Source of the DNA: Amoebophrya sp. A120
Taxonomy: Eukaryota > Sar > Dinophyceae > Syndiniales > Amoebophryaceae
NCBI GenBank assembly: GCA_905178155.1
Contig: CAJINV010000002.1
Span: 11,874,729 to 11,938,728, forward strand
Reading direction: 5' to 3'
DNA length: 64,000 bases
Below the pieces are notes generated by a model that was not told the origin of the DNA, did no database searches, and saw only the letters and a list, made by a program, of their open reading frames with translations. This document shows, piece by piece, positions 36,942 to 48,692 of this stretch (positions are counted from its first letter, which is position 1; each line of letters starts with the position of its first letter). Position numbers and translations under genes: made by a program.

Positions 36942-38676
36942 ATGGACAACTTGGTGCGGCGGTTCGATTGGTACCGGCGGGTGCCGAAGGACCTCACGGA
37001 AAGCAGTGTGCACGGTGCTGTTGTATCGATTTTAACTATCACTGTGGCACTCTACCTGTTTCTGTCCAACTTGTCTGAGTTTCTGACGGTCCAAACCAGA
37101 TCGGAGATGTTCGTGGACGACTTTCACCAGAATATCGAGGATTCAAGCCGGAACAAGCTCAGGATAAACCTGGACATCAAATTTCCCCGCGTGCCCTGCG
37201 CAGCGCTCGCCCTGGACGCACAGGACGTCATGGGCTCGCACGAGCTGTCCACTGGCGGACTGCTCTTCAAGCTGCAGCTCGGTCGCGACGGAAATACGGT
37301 TCTGAATCGGGAAGAGGTGCACGGAAACCACATGACCGAGTCCAAATTTCACGGCCTCTCTCGCCACAATTGGAACATACTGCATCAACACGACAAAGAT
37401 CACGTACCACATTTACTTACATCATATCTTGCATTGCGTTTCCAAACTTGGCGAGTAGCGTTGGCCCGTATCGACATGACGTTTGTTTTGCTGCATGTAA
37501 AAAAGTTGGATTTCTCAAATCTTCTGACCTATCAGATAAAGGAGGAGCTTCTTGCCCAGGAAGGGTGTCGCCTGCAGGGATCTCTGGAAGTCAATCGCGT
37601 CCCAGGAAATATCCACATATCGACCCACTACCTCGGCGGCTTTCCAACGCTTTCGTATATATTCTGCATTTCCGTGATTTTAATTTCTCCCGTTCTCTTG
37701 AAGCTGTTTGTTTGTAAGTTTTCGTTAGTGCAGACACAGACCTCGTTCTGTTCTTCCTGGTTCATTCTTTACCGTTGTTTTCTCTGAAAACGCACAACAA
37801 AATATCAGCCTCGACGATGACGGCATGTTTGGGCGGGGTCCTAGTTTCGGCTCGTCGTCGAACAAACAGAAGGGCGGTAAGGAAAACGACGTCCGTTGGG
37901 AGGACCTGTCGACGGAGCAAAAGTACCAGAGGCTGCAGAATCTGGACTTGGAACACGAGATCCTACACCTTTCCTTCGGCGACGATCGCGACCTGCAGTG
38001 GGTCGTCGACAATTTTCAGAACGCTGGGATCCTGTCTCCGCTCGACGGAGTGAAGCAGACCTGCGAGCGGAAAAAGTACGACCCGAATTCCTACCACGGC
38101 GGCCTCTTTAACTTGCCCGGACTGGACGGGCCATCCTTGTTCAACAGCGACCAAACCGCGAAACTGCACGACCCGGGAGCGGCCAAGGTCCCCTCTGGAT
38201 CGACGTCCGTGTCGGGAAATAAGAACGGAGAAGGAAGTTCCTCCTCTAGTACGATCGACCTGGTGAACACCGTCGCGCAACCGACAATCTTCGAGTACTA
38301 CTGCAATGTAGTCCCCACCCGCTACGAAAAGCTGGGCGCCAGCAGCAGGAACGGAAATCGGGGAGGAGGTTCTTCTTATGGAGCGGCGAGTGGGAGTGAT
38401 GGGCCGCAAGATGACACAAGGCGGCGTGACGTCTACCAATTCACGTCAAATCAGAACGAGCTGAAAAACACGCACGCGCCCGGGATTTACATCCGTTACG
38501 GCATCGCGCCGGTCGCCGTCAAGTTCGTGGAGCATCGAATCGCGTTCTTTACCTTCTTCGTGCAGACCCTGGCCATCCTGGGAGGCCTCTTCACTGTCGC
38601 TGGACTCGTCGAGTCCGTGTTGCACACAGGGTTGCAGTCGGTGCAAAGAAAGTTTGAACTGGGAAAGTTGACCTGA
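36942..38676 (+). CDS. ERGIC/Erv46-type early-secretory cargo receptor
   Basis: Membrane protein cycling between ER and Golgi in COPII/COPI vesicles. Three exons: 36942-37403, 37536-37654 and 37809-38676; 482 residues with matched phases. Order: short cytosolic N-terminus (DNLVRRFDWYRRVPKDLTE), helix 1 (VVSILTITVALYLFL), lumenal domain with EGCRLQGSLEVNRVPGNIHI, then LEHEILHLSFGD, FEYYCNVVPTRYE, and helix 2 (FFTFFVQTLAILGGLFTVAG) near the C-terminus. The EGCxxxGxLEVNxVxGNxH block is diagnostic of ERGIC/Erv41-Erv46. The pattern is closest to ERGIC3/Erv46, but a lumenal Gly/Ser-rich insert (about residues 320-360) and missing cysteine pairs blur the subfamily. Confidence 0.88.
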
Positions 38677-40155
38677 GGGCTTGCGTTCTCTACAACGCGA
38701 ACTAGCATTGTTTTCTCCAAATCAGCCTGTTCCAGGGACTAGCTGTTCCTTCGAGTCTTTTACGCACACAAATCTAATGACAGTTAGCTCATCTACTTCA
38801 GGACCAGGAGGTTCGTGCAGCTGCTCCCTGGCCACGCTGCAGCAGACCGACCCCCGTCTTGTTTAGAAAAGGAAACAGCTGCAGGAGAGTCCCTACGGAA
38901 GGAATCGATCTACTGCGCATCATGTGCGAAGGTCACTGCGGGCTGGCGGAGGGGGAGGCTCGCGCCGGCCAAAGGACCAGGCTGCAGTTTAATTTTTAGG
39001 AGATCTTTGAGTAAGATCAAGATTCGATAATTTCCATCCTTGATGATGATGGCATCGAGCTCCAATACCTCACCATGCAATGCATCCGCAAAGCACTGCA
39101 GCGGTTTCTGTTTCGTAGGTTCCGATTGTACCGAAAACTATAGATAAATCTAGCGAAAGTGAGAACGCGTTGGCCGCGCCCGCCCATGAGGGACAGTAAA
39201 AAAATAGTATTTGCATACATTCACAGACGTAAAAAAAAGTGATTGAGATCTTCATTGTGATAGAAGAAAGCAGCCAGTTCGTTACTATGTACTGGTTGGC
39301 GGAGATGAAGCTGCACGACTTTTGCGTAGCGCTTTGATAGCTGACATGTCAGGCATTGATTTCCCTTCTCGTCAATACTTAAAAATTCGGTAGCTGCCAA
39401 AAACGTTTTTCGGATTCGGACATGATGCGAGTATTACTACCGGGAGGTACTTATGTGACTTCTCCGCGAGTGCCACTGCCAGGAAAGGATGCATTCAATT
39501 CGGTGCCGTAGTCGAAGCAAGGTCGGTTGGCTGGTACTTCTAAAAGTTTTGTCGGTCTCGTTCCCTCAGGATGCTCATCTGAATTGGAGGCATGCACGTT
39601 CATCGCATGTAGTCGTTTTTGACCTTCTGATCAACGATTTTCCTGTGCTGCTGCTCGTTGACACCGTTCTCCTGAGTCGTGCCCACCAAAAATTAAACGC
39701 GCAATCGGACTCGTACTCGACTTAATTATGACAAAACTTCGCTGTCCTCGTATCACGACAAACTGATTCTGATTTTCGTGTCGTCGTATCGTTTCATTGC
39801 AGTTCCTTCGTAATCATTCCTTTTCACACAAAACCAGGGTAAATATTCATTCTCATTTGCCCCCCTTTCGAAGTCACACCTCCAACTACGATGCTTTTAT
39901 CAGAAAGCGCCATTGATCATTCGCTATCGCTCCGTATTCGTATCGTTCTCGTTTCGGGTTGCGGTGGGAGTGAATCGTTAGCACTATCGTAAAGTCGTGG
40001 AATTAGATCGAAATCTATCAACAAAAACTAACACAACCACACAAAAAGTAAATAAAGGGAAAAACTGGTAAAGAAGATAAAGACGAGGCCCGGGGGGCAC
40101 GAGTCGTGGTTTCGTATAGTCACAGTTTAGTGTCCATTTGAGCACCTCCGACACC
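38677..40155. other. Intergenic stretch, no gene seen
   Basis: About 1.5 kb with no supported exon. Should contain the promoter of the first four-helix membrane-protein gene. Confidence 0.6.
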
Positions 40156-41148
40156 ATGGTGGTTCCGATGCCAAGTATCCAGGTGACGCCCGTCCCAACG
40201 GACTACGCATTGAAGAGCAGAAATTGGTTCTGGGCTTTCTCGGCGACTATCTTCGTTTGCAGTAATATAATTTTGCCACTTTTATTCGGCGACGGCGTCG
40301 TGCTCGTGCTGCACGACTCAGGTCTCTTTGGAAGCACGTGCTCGTTCGGTTTTTGTACAGAGTCCTCCTGGTTGAGATCTTCTTCGTGAAATAAGCTGAG
40401 TTCTTTCGAATATGGTAATAAAACAACAAAAAATACAAATTTTTTCAGGTATGGTGCAGATATTCATGTTCCTGAACATTATTCCGGGTTTTATGATGCT
40501 GATCATTTGCGGCGTCGGGTTTTACACGCTCCGCGAGAAGTCCATCGATATGAACTGCCTCATGACCTGGGGGATGATCTGCCTCGTAAATGGCGTTTTC
40601 GACACCGTTTTTCTCATCGACCGAGCAGTGAAGATGGACCGCCCACTGTTCTCCTTCCAAGTGGAGAAGGCTTTTCTGTACAACACCATCCATTTTCTCA
40701 TACTCGCGGGACCAACCGCCGAACTGTGTAGTGCCTACCTGGTCTACAAGGTAAATTACTGAGTTTTACCAACTAGCAGCAACATCAGATGATCGCCACT
40801 GTTTCTCATACTTGAACTTGTTTTTTGGTAGGAATAGGAGAAGTTCTGTATCTCCTGCTTGATCAGGTCCAATCTTTAACACGAGGTTGAGAGGGACTAT
40901 CCTATGCTTCTGTCTGTTGCTACGCACAGGTATACAAGGACGCGACGGACGAGAGCTTCATGGTCGACAACTACCACAGCCGACAGCGAGGAGCCGCCGC
41001 CGGCAACGTCGCAAGCGCGTCCTACGGGGCAGGAGAGACCACCGGACTCACCTCGGGAGCGTCTCAGAGCGGCTCCACATTTACACCCTTCGTCGGCAAG
41101 GGCAACACACTCGGGGGTACCCAGAGCAACGATGAAAATAGTGCCTGA
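40156..41148 (+). CDS. Four-helix membrane protein, tandem copy A
   Basis: Family not recognised. Exons 40156-40261, 40449-40750 and 40930-41148, 208 residues, GT-AG introns in phase. Starts MVVPMPSIQVTPVPTDYALK in a good context (ACACCATGG). Four hydrophobic helices are expected: around WFWAFSATIFVC, FMMLIICGVGFYTL, LMTWGMICLVNGVFDTVFL and FLILAGPTAELCSAYLVY. The C-terminal tail is Ser/Gly/Thr-rich and ends with STFTPFVGKGNTLGG, matching copy B. Both termini are probably cytosolic, given an even number of helices. No catalytic motif seen. Confidence 0.85.
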
Positions 41149-42672
41149 GTTTTGTTGACCTTGATCAAAAACTGACATGATGTGTGCTACTCTGTAATCC
41201 AGCTCGAGATGGACACTCATGCCCTTGTTTTCCATTGTACGCCAGATTTTATGTAGATTTTTTCATGTATTTTCGCCTGTCTACTTTGTAATTCATTTTA
41301 CCTGTATTAAGCCCTTTTTCGATGTATGATTTGTTCAAAATTCACATTGTCGCGATGTTTGTGTATGCTTCCAAAATCCGCCCGTAGAAATATCATAGCG
41401 ATATTGCTTCTCTGTCTCCTTTGTAAAAATTGGCGCGCTTGACTCTACTATCTACTTGACGTCTGCGCCCCCCAGAGACAGCAATAGCGGCCATCGCTGC
41501 ATCCAGCTATTCTTCCCTTATCCTCCGCCTCCGCGCGGCTGCACACGCAACTCAACTGCATGTAGAAAGCCGCGGCGCCTGTGTAACAGCACAATGTCAG
41601 CAATGCGGGAGCTATTCGCGAGGTCAAGAATATCTGGTACGGCGACCACTGCTCTTCTATGATAAATACTCTACTCGTGCCACAAGAAGTAGAAACGGGA
41701 TCTCTGCTTCCCTAGATTGGCAAAGATTGTTTTGTAGAATACAGTCTTCATCAGATACCAAGCACGTTGCATGTGCTGTCAAATTCGAAAGGAAACGAGC
41801 CACCACGGATAAGATGTGTTCAGTATTGGCGTCGACTCAACGTTACTTATTCGTTTCAGATCTTTGGTGAGTGCTGAAAAATCGGATGTCCGTTGTGTGT
41901 CGCTGTGCATTTGTGCATGGATCCGTTGCTTCTGGTGAGCACTGTTCCAGGGTCGTCACAAATCGTTTTCATTTCATCTCGTCTTGCAAGTCTGATCAAC
42001 GGGAACAGCTAGAGCATCATACCAATCAATCGTGTGATCGTGATGGATGAAAACATGGAACTATGGTAATTTCTACTATGTCGATTTTTCGTCTATGCTG
42101 ACGCGATCCTTGAGACTCGTTTCTCTACAAATCGTGGGTATGTCTTCAGTTTCACCAGTGCCGTGGTTTCTGCTGCACAGAAAGTTCGTTGTAGGTTGGA
42201 GTCATACGTTCTCGTTTAGGTTTATGTCGTGACCGTGAGGAAAATGGAGGCCTGCACCCTGGGTTTCGGCCTATCCTTTATTCACCGTTCTTGCCTTCAT
42301 AAAAATGTAGTTTCGTGCTTAGCATGCTGCCTGTCGCAGTTGTTTATGGAAGGCGCCATTTTGTTTCGGATTTTTTTAGCAAAGGCAAAACTAACCCTAA
42401 AAAAATATAAGTTGCCCGCAATATTCATATATACTTAAATCAAGAGCATACTTTATACTTTTTGGTATTTCTCTGCTACGTCGCCGGTTGGGTACGCGGC
42501 ATGAAAAAGATTCGCTCCTGGTGTGACGAAACTCGTGCCCCTCTCTCTCTTCGTAACTACTTGTAAGAAAGTGGGAACTTGATTTGAGTCCTCTCGTTAT
42601 TGTGCCGCGCGTCCAGGAGCGAGACGTAGCGCAGTTTGCCAGCAAACAACCTCCTCCGAGTAATTTTTCAGC
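41149..42672. other. Spacer between tandem paralogues, no gene seen
   Basis: About 1.5 kb, AT-rich, without coding signal. No trace of a third copy was noticed. Confidence 0.6.
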
Positions 42673-44520
42673 ATGGTGGTGCCCCTGCCGCCAATCTACA
42701 TCACCCCGGTGCCTTCCGAGTACGCACTAAAATGTCGTCCCTGGTTCACCGTTTTCGCGTTTGTCATGCTGGTCGAATCCATCCAGAAGATGTTTCTGGA
42801 TCTCGAGATTTTTCCGGGTTTCATATCAAAATGAAAAATCCCCCCTCCCCATATCAAAACGGAAATTTGTGATGCTCATTTGTGACCACAAATCAGCTTT
42901 GTATTGCAGAGAGGCACTGCGGCCAGATCCCCAGGCTAGGTAGGGGCGTATGGGTCTAGTAGTTCAGCATGGCAAACGGCCCCCCTTTAGGCCCAACAGC
43001 ATGACAAATCGCTTCCACAATGGGGCGGAAGCTTCTGGCCTTGTCTTCTTGCAAGACAGATGTGATTTGTGACCTCAAATCCGCAACGCAAATTTTTGGA
43101 AACATACCTTTTCAATATGGGGAGGGGGGATTTTTCCTCTCAATATTTCATGGTGGCGATCCTGGCTGGCGTGGGGTTCTACTGCCTGCGCGACAAGTCC
43201 GTCGACATGCACTGTCTCATGACTTGGGGTAAGTATGTACTTGGCAGGGCGAGATGCTTCATTCACATTTTTTGTCAAGCGCAAGCATGACGCTCTGAAG
43301 TTCGCTGTACGACCCCACAGATCTTACATAGAGACCATAATTTCACTCGGTAGAAGCAACTAAAAGGGAACAGGTCGGTGGTGAATCGAATGCATTATGT
43401 TGAAGAAATGGATTTTCAAACTGAATCTTAATGCAGGCATGGTGTGCATGATCAATGGGGTTCTTACGGTGGTGTTGCTGATTGATCGAGTCGTGCGTCC
43501 CATGTCCGAGCCGCTCTTCGTCACGAGCAACGACCAACTGCGGGACAAAGGCGTTTGGGTCCACAACACGAAGTCCCTGATCCGCATCGCAAGTCCCGTA
43601 GCGATGTTGTGCGTCGCCGGGCTCACCTATCGGGTAAGTACCTACTGATCATGCTGATGTTTTGTACACCACGTCAACGGACGATCTTTCTTTATTTATT
43701 GCCTCTAAAGGTGCTAAAGGTGACGAATTTTAATGACATGTTTCTTACTTTATGAGGTTTACAACGAGGTGATGGATACCCTCGACGATATGGCGGCAGA
43801 CCAGCAGGTGCGAAATAATATGAAAGTGAAAAGAGTTGTGGGCGCGCAGCGACAGAAGCGTCTTCATGATGTGTTTATATCAGAAATATGTGAAAAATTC
43901 TTCATCTACATCTTGCTGTACGTCTGAGATCACAGGTTTTATCCGCAGCTGCGGATCAAGGTTTGATCCGCAGCAACATGCTCGCTTGTTTAAGTAAGCA
44001 TCACAGGCGGAAGATCACGTATGCGAAATTCAGCACTGCTATGTGACGAAGACGATGGTCATGTTGCTGCGCATCTACGGTTTTTCTTTTCCAAAACGAT
44101 TGCGATACAAGAGCAGCGAGAGCAATACGTCGCGGGGACAAAATATTCTTCGAATCTCGATCGGCTTTTTGTTGTTATATAATTCTAACGACGCATTTCC
44201 ATTTGCATTGCTTTGATTTTGATGGGCGAAGGGACTTTTCTGAGAACAATTTGAATTCAGTAATGAGAGCTACAAAGAACTACAATTTGCAGATGGTAGC
44301 TAAGTTGTGTCGCTAAATAGACGAGTGCCGGTTCCCACAACAGCAGAAGTAGAGCGAGATTTGTGGAAGTTTTTAAGCGAGCTATACAGCAGAGCAGACG
44401 CAGCGGCTGAACCAACGCCAGAGCGCAGGTGCGCCACAAAATACGAATGCCAGCAATACCGGCACGACGTTCACACCCTTTGGGGGAGTTGGTAATCAAT
44501 TGGGCGGAGAACTGGACTAA
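42673..44520 (+). CDS. Four-helix membrane protein, tandem copy B, with introner
   Basis: Paralogue of the preceding gene: both share MVVPxPxIxxTPVPxxYALK, IxPGF, GVGFYxLRxKSxDMxCLMTWG and a TFTPFxGxGNxLGG tail. Exons 42673-42823, 43151-43228, 43437-43633, one from 43757, and a terminal exon within about 44380-44520 ending GGELD-stop. The break between the first two exons is introner 3, not an ordinary intron. The next two introns are GT-AG. The last junction was not resolved: a donor after GACCAGCAG at 43807 is likely. About 210 residues expected. Relative to copy A it lacks the first intron, has an extra one after TWG, and shares the YK/VY junction. Confidence 0.8.
42824..43145. mobile_element. 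Introner-like element 3 (322 bp)
   Basis: Inverted ends start TATCAAAATG on the left; the right end, read in reverse complement, starts TATTGAGAGG. Inside both is an identical 22-bp core beginning GAAAAATCCCCCCTCCCC. The flanking 5-bp duplication is TTTCA (42819-42823 and 43146-43150). Removing the element plus one copy gives Ile-Phe-Pro-Gly-Phe-Met-Val-Ala, in line with IIPGFMM of copy A. The frame has a TAG inside the element, so it cannot be translated through. The ends are less similar than in elements 1 and 2, suggesting more age. The interior has GCATGACAAA and TTTGTGATGC. Confidence 0.85.
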
Positions 44521-46247
44521 ATTAGGATCGGAAACTGCGTCTAAAGTCTTGTGCAAGCCAGTGCAGAACCAATGTAAAATTACTTAGTTCGGTCTGTAGT
44601 GCAACTAGTACTAGTAGACCATTCCAAGTTGTACTAGTGCTTCTGAGCAGCTGAACATTTGTTGTTCCCCCCACCTCTCAAACGTGTATAATGTATTTCG
44701 ACTGTTGCGCCTCCATGTACCTCTCCGCATGCAAAAACGTATAGTTTCGAGGATCATGGAGAAGTGCATTTAGCAAACTTTGTACTCAAACGGAAAGCGG
44801 ATGAAGTGGCTCCCCGGCATCAAGCGAAAAAGGAGTACGCAAGAAGTGCTTGAAGTTGTACAAGACGTATCTATACTGCATCGGAACCTGACTGGTTCCG
44901 CATCTAACCTCTGGCATCTTGGTGATGTTCTGGTTCTCCTCGCTTCTTGCTGAGTCTCTGATTTAAAATGTTGAGTGGTTGTTTGACAGGTCCAGATAGT
45001 TGGTATACAACACAAATCATATGAAATACTAGACAGCGCCAGCATTGTTCACAAACGTAGATGTTTGATGTTGATGTACCTATGTATGCCATCCGGACCG
45101 CTCGCTTTTAAGTTCAAGACTAAATAGATGCAAATGCTCGGTTGTATCAAAGTTGGGTTTTATTTGTAGAACCACAGAGTGAGATAATCACAATTCTCCT
45201 CTCACGTTGCGGTCGCGGAACATAGAGCCAAGTGTTCTCCCGAAGCATGATTGCCGAGACAGCGCCACTCGTCGGCGAGAGATCGGATAAGCGGAGAAAC
45301 GCAAACACACGAGGGATGAAGTGCTTTGAGTTTCATTTTCGACAAAAATGAATCGGTGACCCATTGCGTTTGGCCCCGAGCCCGGCGAACCGGAACCCAC
45401 TTCCCGTTTGCAGAGCAAGGAACCGACGGCGGATTACCGTGAGGGAGATATAGATGGAACAAAGGGGCGCCACCTCCCCACAGTGAGGCAGTTCATTGTA
45501 GCATCGAGGGAAGGGCTTCCTAAGTGTAAGCTGGAACCGGGGTCGGCCGCGTGCGCCAAAAGCGCGGCGCCCCGCCGAGCGAAGGTGGAAAAGTGTGGAC
45601 ATCCCCGCCCAATAAAGGCGCGCTGGTAGCCAAGAAGTGAGAGCTTTTTTTATAGTGCGCGTTCATCCCCGCGGTATGCTTGCGAAAGAGTAGTAAACTC
45701 GGACCCTTCGTTTGGCCGCAGTGACGTCGTCGATCGCAAGAAGGAAATAGAAAAATCAAAAAAGTCGCCCATTTGTAAATATGCGCCTTGCGCTGAACTC
45801 GGAATTTGTCAGCCCGCCAAACATGGCGAGAAACTGAAAACTTAGCCAGCATGTAGTCGTATTTGCTTTTTCGTGGGGGTTCTACATTGGGAGGCGTTGT
45901 TGTTGAAAAACAAAAAGTCCGCAACTTGGAATTGCATGAACTCATTGTCAAACACAATCACAAACTCTCTTGCCCGTATGAAAGGAGCTCGTCTGACAAA
46001 TCGAAAGACTCTTGCCTCCTGAGTAACATCGAAGAGGCCCAAGCAGAAATGGACAACTCTCGTACTAAACTCGGTCGTAAACTTCTATTCGAGCGACATG
46101 TTTTTGTTTTGTCTGGTACGTTGATGTTTACGTTCGGGATGTAAACACGCATCAATTATCGAGACAGAAGACTAGATTAGGTTCATAGATAGAGCGAGCA
46201 CGTGAATCTTTTTCTCCGTCGGCCGAAAGTAAAAATAGGGACGCAAC
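44521..46247. other. Intergenic stretch, no supported gene
   Basis: About 1.7 kb. A plus-strand frame at 45408-45629 begins after an acceptor-like TTTGCAG and has moderate coding character, but no upstream exon could be joined. Otherwise only short frames. Confidence 0.5.
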
Positions 46248-48167
46248 ATGCCACCTAAAGAGCCACAGAAGGGGGCCAGTGCGCGAAGCTCATCGGCTCA
46301 CCGGAGGACCGCGGGCGGGTCCCGTAACCTCTCAGCAAAAGGCAAGGACGCCGCAGCAACCTCGGTGCCGGCGCAGCAGGATACTACTAAAATCTTCTCT
46401 ACGGCACCGTCTGGCGGGACAGAGAAGAAAAAAAATCCACGCGACGAACTTGCAGCAGCCGCGGCTTTAGCAACTAGATGCAAGGACGGCTCCAAGGGAA
46501 AGAGTGCGGCCGTGTTCAAGAAAAACCCCGCCACTAGTCATCCCTCGTCTAGCAGCTCATCCTCTATCTTCGTCTCAGATCGCGCCAATGCCGCAACCAA
46601 AAGCAAAAACAAGGAAGCGGGTGGCATAGCGCCATCAGCATTGACACGCGGACGAAGTACTGACGTCAAGAACAAATCCAGTGCTGGCAGTAGTAGCTCC
46701 GGAACCGCAACAAGCTCCAAGTCGGTGAAAAAGGTTGTATCATCCGCCTCCGTTGGTCATGGTCGCAGCAAGGGCGCAGCTTCTTCAGTAGCAGTACCAC
46801 CACCCGGCAACGTGAACAATGCGGCCCTGGATGCCGCTTCTGCTGATGAGGGACCTGCTCCTGCAGTACGGCGTCGACAAAAAAAAGACAGCTTTGAGAA
46901 GGGCGTGTTCATGCCGCAATTTCTGTTCAATTTCGAAAACGAACGCGAGAAGGACCAGCTTGCTAAGCCCGAAAAATACGAGTCCGACGGCGAGACTGTG
47001 ACGGAAGCCTGGAAGGACTACACTCGAGCTAACCACGCCAGGCGCGAGCGGCTCCGGTATTGGTCCAGCAAGCCTCTCACCGCAGAGACAAACAACAACC
47101 GTCAAGGGGCATCAGCATTCCAGACCAGGTTCGAGCAATGGCAACGCGACTACAGGTATCGAGAGCATCCGGGGCCAGCTATTCGCGCGACGGAGCAGGG
47201 GAGTGAAGCGGCGAAAGCTGGCGATGAGGACCACGCTCATGATGATGAAGATGAAGATCATTTTTTTCAAGCGGAAGAAAAAGATGATGGCGATGATGAT
47301 GATGATGATGAAATCCATGGTGATGGAGTAGAAGACGTTGCTGCAGAGATCGCCAGCTTCGATGATCTCCTGGACGACGACATTAAAGAGAGCAGTATGC
47401 CGATTGCGGTCCGCACCAAGAAACAGGACGCAAAGGCGCTCCACACACTGGAGATCCACCAGAAGCAGAACAGCACAGCAGCAGCAGAACAGCAGCCCCG
47501 TCTGCAGCATCGCGATAACCATGGTGCGAAACAACTACCACCACCCGCCTCGCCTTTGCGAGACAGGAAGCAGAGCATCAACAAGCGCCAAGTCGCTGCG
47601 GACGTTTTCCAGTATGGACTCGAAGCAGAGGCGGAGATGGAGGAGATGAACTCAGTTGCGCAGATCGACTTGGAATTAAACGGCTCAACTCCAGGTCCGG
47701 ACGAGAGCAAGAATGAAGACGAGCAGCTGGCCTTGAATAGTAAGAAGGCGAAGTTTTTTGCTCTGAACAGTACGAAGAACAAAAGCAAAGAATCAATCTT
47801 CTTGCGGAATAACGGCCCCGGAAGCAGCTTGTTGTTCTCACGGAGCGCAACTCCGCGGAAAAGCACCCCAAGACGTGTGACCGCACATGACAGAAGGGAG
47901 TTGCTTCGCGACAAAATCGCGATCGAGAAGTTGGACACGGCGCGCAGAAGCAGGAAGTCAGCTGCAGCATCTTCTGCAGATAAACCATCAGCGCCTGTCA
48001 CTCCTGCTTCCTCTTCTTCGGCTGACATAGGAACTTCGCAGGAAAGCGGTCAAGCAGCGCGGACGACTCCTGTTTCGCAGGAACGTGGATTAGGGGGCGA
48101 CGTCGCGGGGGAACCCTCTGTGACCTATGGCAACGAAATCTTGAGTCCTGGCAGCCGGCATTTTTGA
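46248..48167 (+). CDS. Low-complexity basic/acidic protein of unknown function
   Basis: Not recognised. Single exon, 639 residues, starting MPPKEPQKGASARSSS. Residues 1-200 are Ser/Ala/Lys-rich and likely disordered. A more ordered block near 218-275 (FMPQFLFNFENEREKDQLAK; AWKDYTRANHARRERLRYW) is the best search query. An acidic run of Asp/Glu around 325-365 follows, partly a GATGAT microsatellite at 47280-47312. The C-terminal third is basic and polar with Ser-rich ends. No membrane segment. The composition suggests a nuclear or chromatin- or RNA-associated protein, but nothing is diagnostic. Confidence 0.68.
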   Translation: MPPKEPQKGASARSSSAHRRTAGGSRNLSAKGKDAAATSVPAQQDTTKIFSTAPSGGTEKKKNPRDELAAAAALATRCKDGSKGKSAAVFKKNPATSHPSSSSSSSIFVSDRANAATKSKNKEAGGIAPSALTRGRSTDVKNKSSAGSSSSGTATSSKSVKKVVSSASVGHGRSKGAASSVAVPPPGNVNNAALDAASADEGPAPAVRRRQKKDSFEKGVFMPQFLFNFENEREKDQLAKPEKYESDGETVTEAWKDYTRANHARRERLRYWSSKPLTAETNNNRQGASAFQTRFEQWQRDYRYREHPGPAIRATEQGSEAAKAGDEDHAHDDEDEDHFFQAEEKDDGDDDDDDEIHGDGVEDVAAEIASFDDLLDDDIKESSMPIAVRTKKQDAKALHTLEIHQKQNSTAAAEQQPRLQHRDNHGAKQLPPPASPLRDRKQSINKRQVAADVFQYGLEAEAEMEEMNSVAQIDLELNGSTPGPDESKNEDEQLALNSKKAKFFALNSTKNKSKESIFLRNNGPGSSLLFSRSATPRKSTPRRVTAHDRRELLRDKIAIEKLDTARRSRKSAAASSADKPSAPVTPASSSSADIGTSQESGQAARTTPVSQERGLGGDVAGEPSVTYGNEILSPGSRHF

Positions 48168-48428
48168 CGATTCTACTTTTTTGCATTCCCATCATAAGCT
48201 GCTTCGTTCGTTTGTCAGCCACAGGCAAATCGTTTTCGTCGTGGTTGCAGACGACCATGGGGGTGTTGCCACAGCTGCTGGCGCTCTCGAAAATGAAATG
48301 CTCCAAAAGCACGAGTTTGCTGTGGTCCTTGACTCAAAAATTTTATTGCGATAGCAACCACGCCCTGGAACAAGGAAGGCAAGAAGTGGTTTCTGGACGA
48401 GTGGCTCCGCCGCTAGCAGATAGAGGGT

Positions 48429-48667
48429 ATGCGTTGCAAACGTGTCAGTCTGGGTTTGGAAGAGTTTCGATGGTGATGCTGCCTCAGATTTCAAAGGGAA
48501 AGAAAAGAGAATCCGTATTGCAGAGCAGTTTTTTCTACACGGAGAGCGCATTTGTCATGCAGGAGAGGCATTAAAAACCCGATGCTAGAGCATGCATTGA
48601 CAGACCAGAGTGCCATGGTGCATGGCAAGCTTTGCAGAGTCCCAGACCCAGACATTTTGCATTTGAT
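48429..48667. mobile_element. Possible degenerate introner-like element
   Basis: The right side (48638-48667) reads CCCAGACCCAGACATTTTGC then ATTTGAT, close to the right end of introner 1. The left side (48429-48464) has TTGCAAACGTGTCAGTCTGG, a poor mirror of it. The interior has CATTTGTCATGC as in the introners. No clean 5-bp duplication was found, so this may be an old or truncated copy. It lies just before a putative exon. Confidence 0.4.
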
Positions 48668-48692
48668 GGCGGCATCGATCTCGTAGCTGCAG

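Noticed and set aside
43935..43975. Small palindrome around ATCCGCAGCTGCGGAT with a third GATCCGCAGC copy
   Set aside because: Short and isolated within an intron of copy B; no duplication or second copy elsewhere was noticed.
45408..45629. Plus-strand frame after an acceptor-like TTTGCAG, 73 codons
   Set aside because: No upstream donor exon in phase was found and the protein has no recognisable motif.
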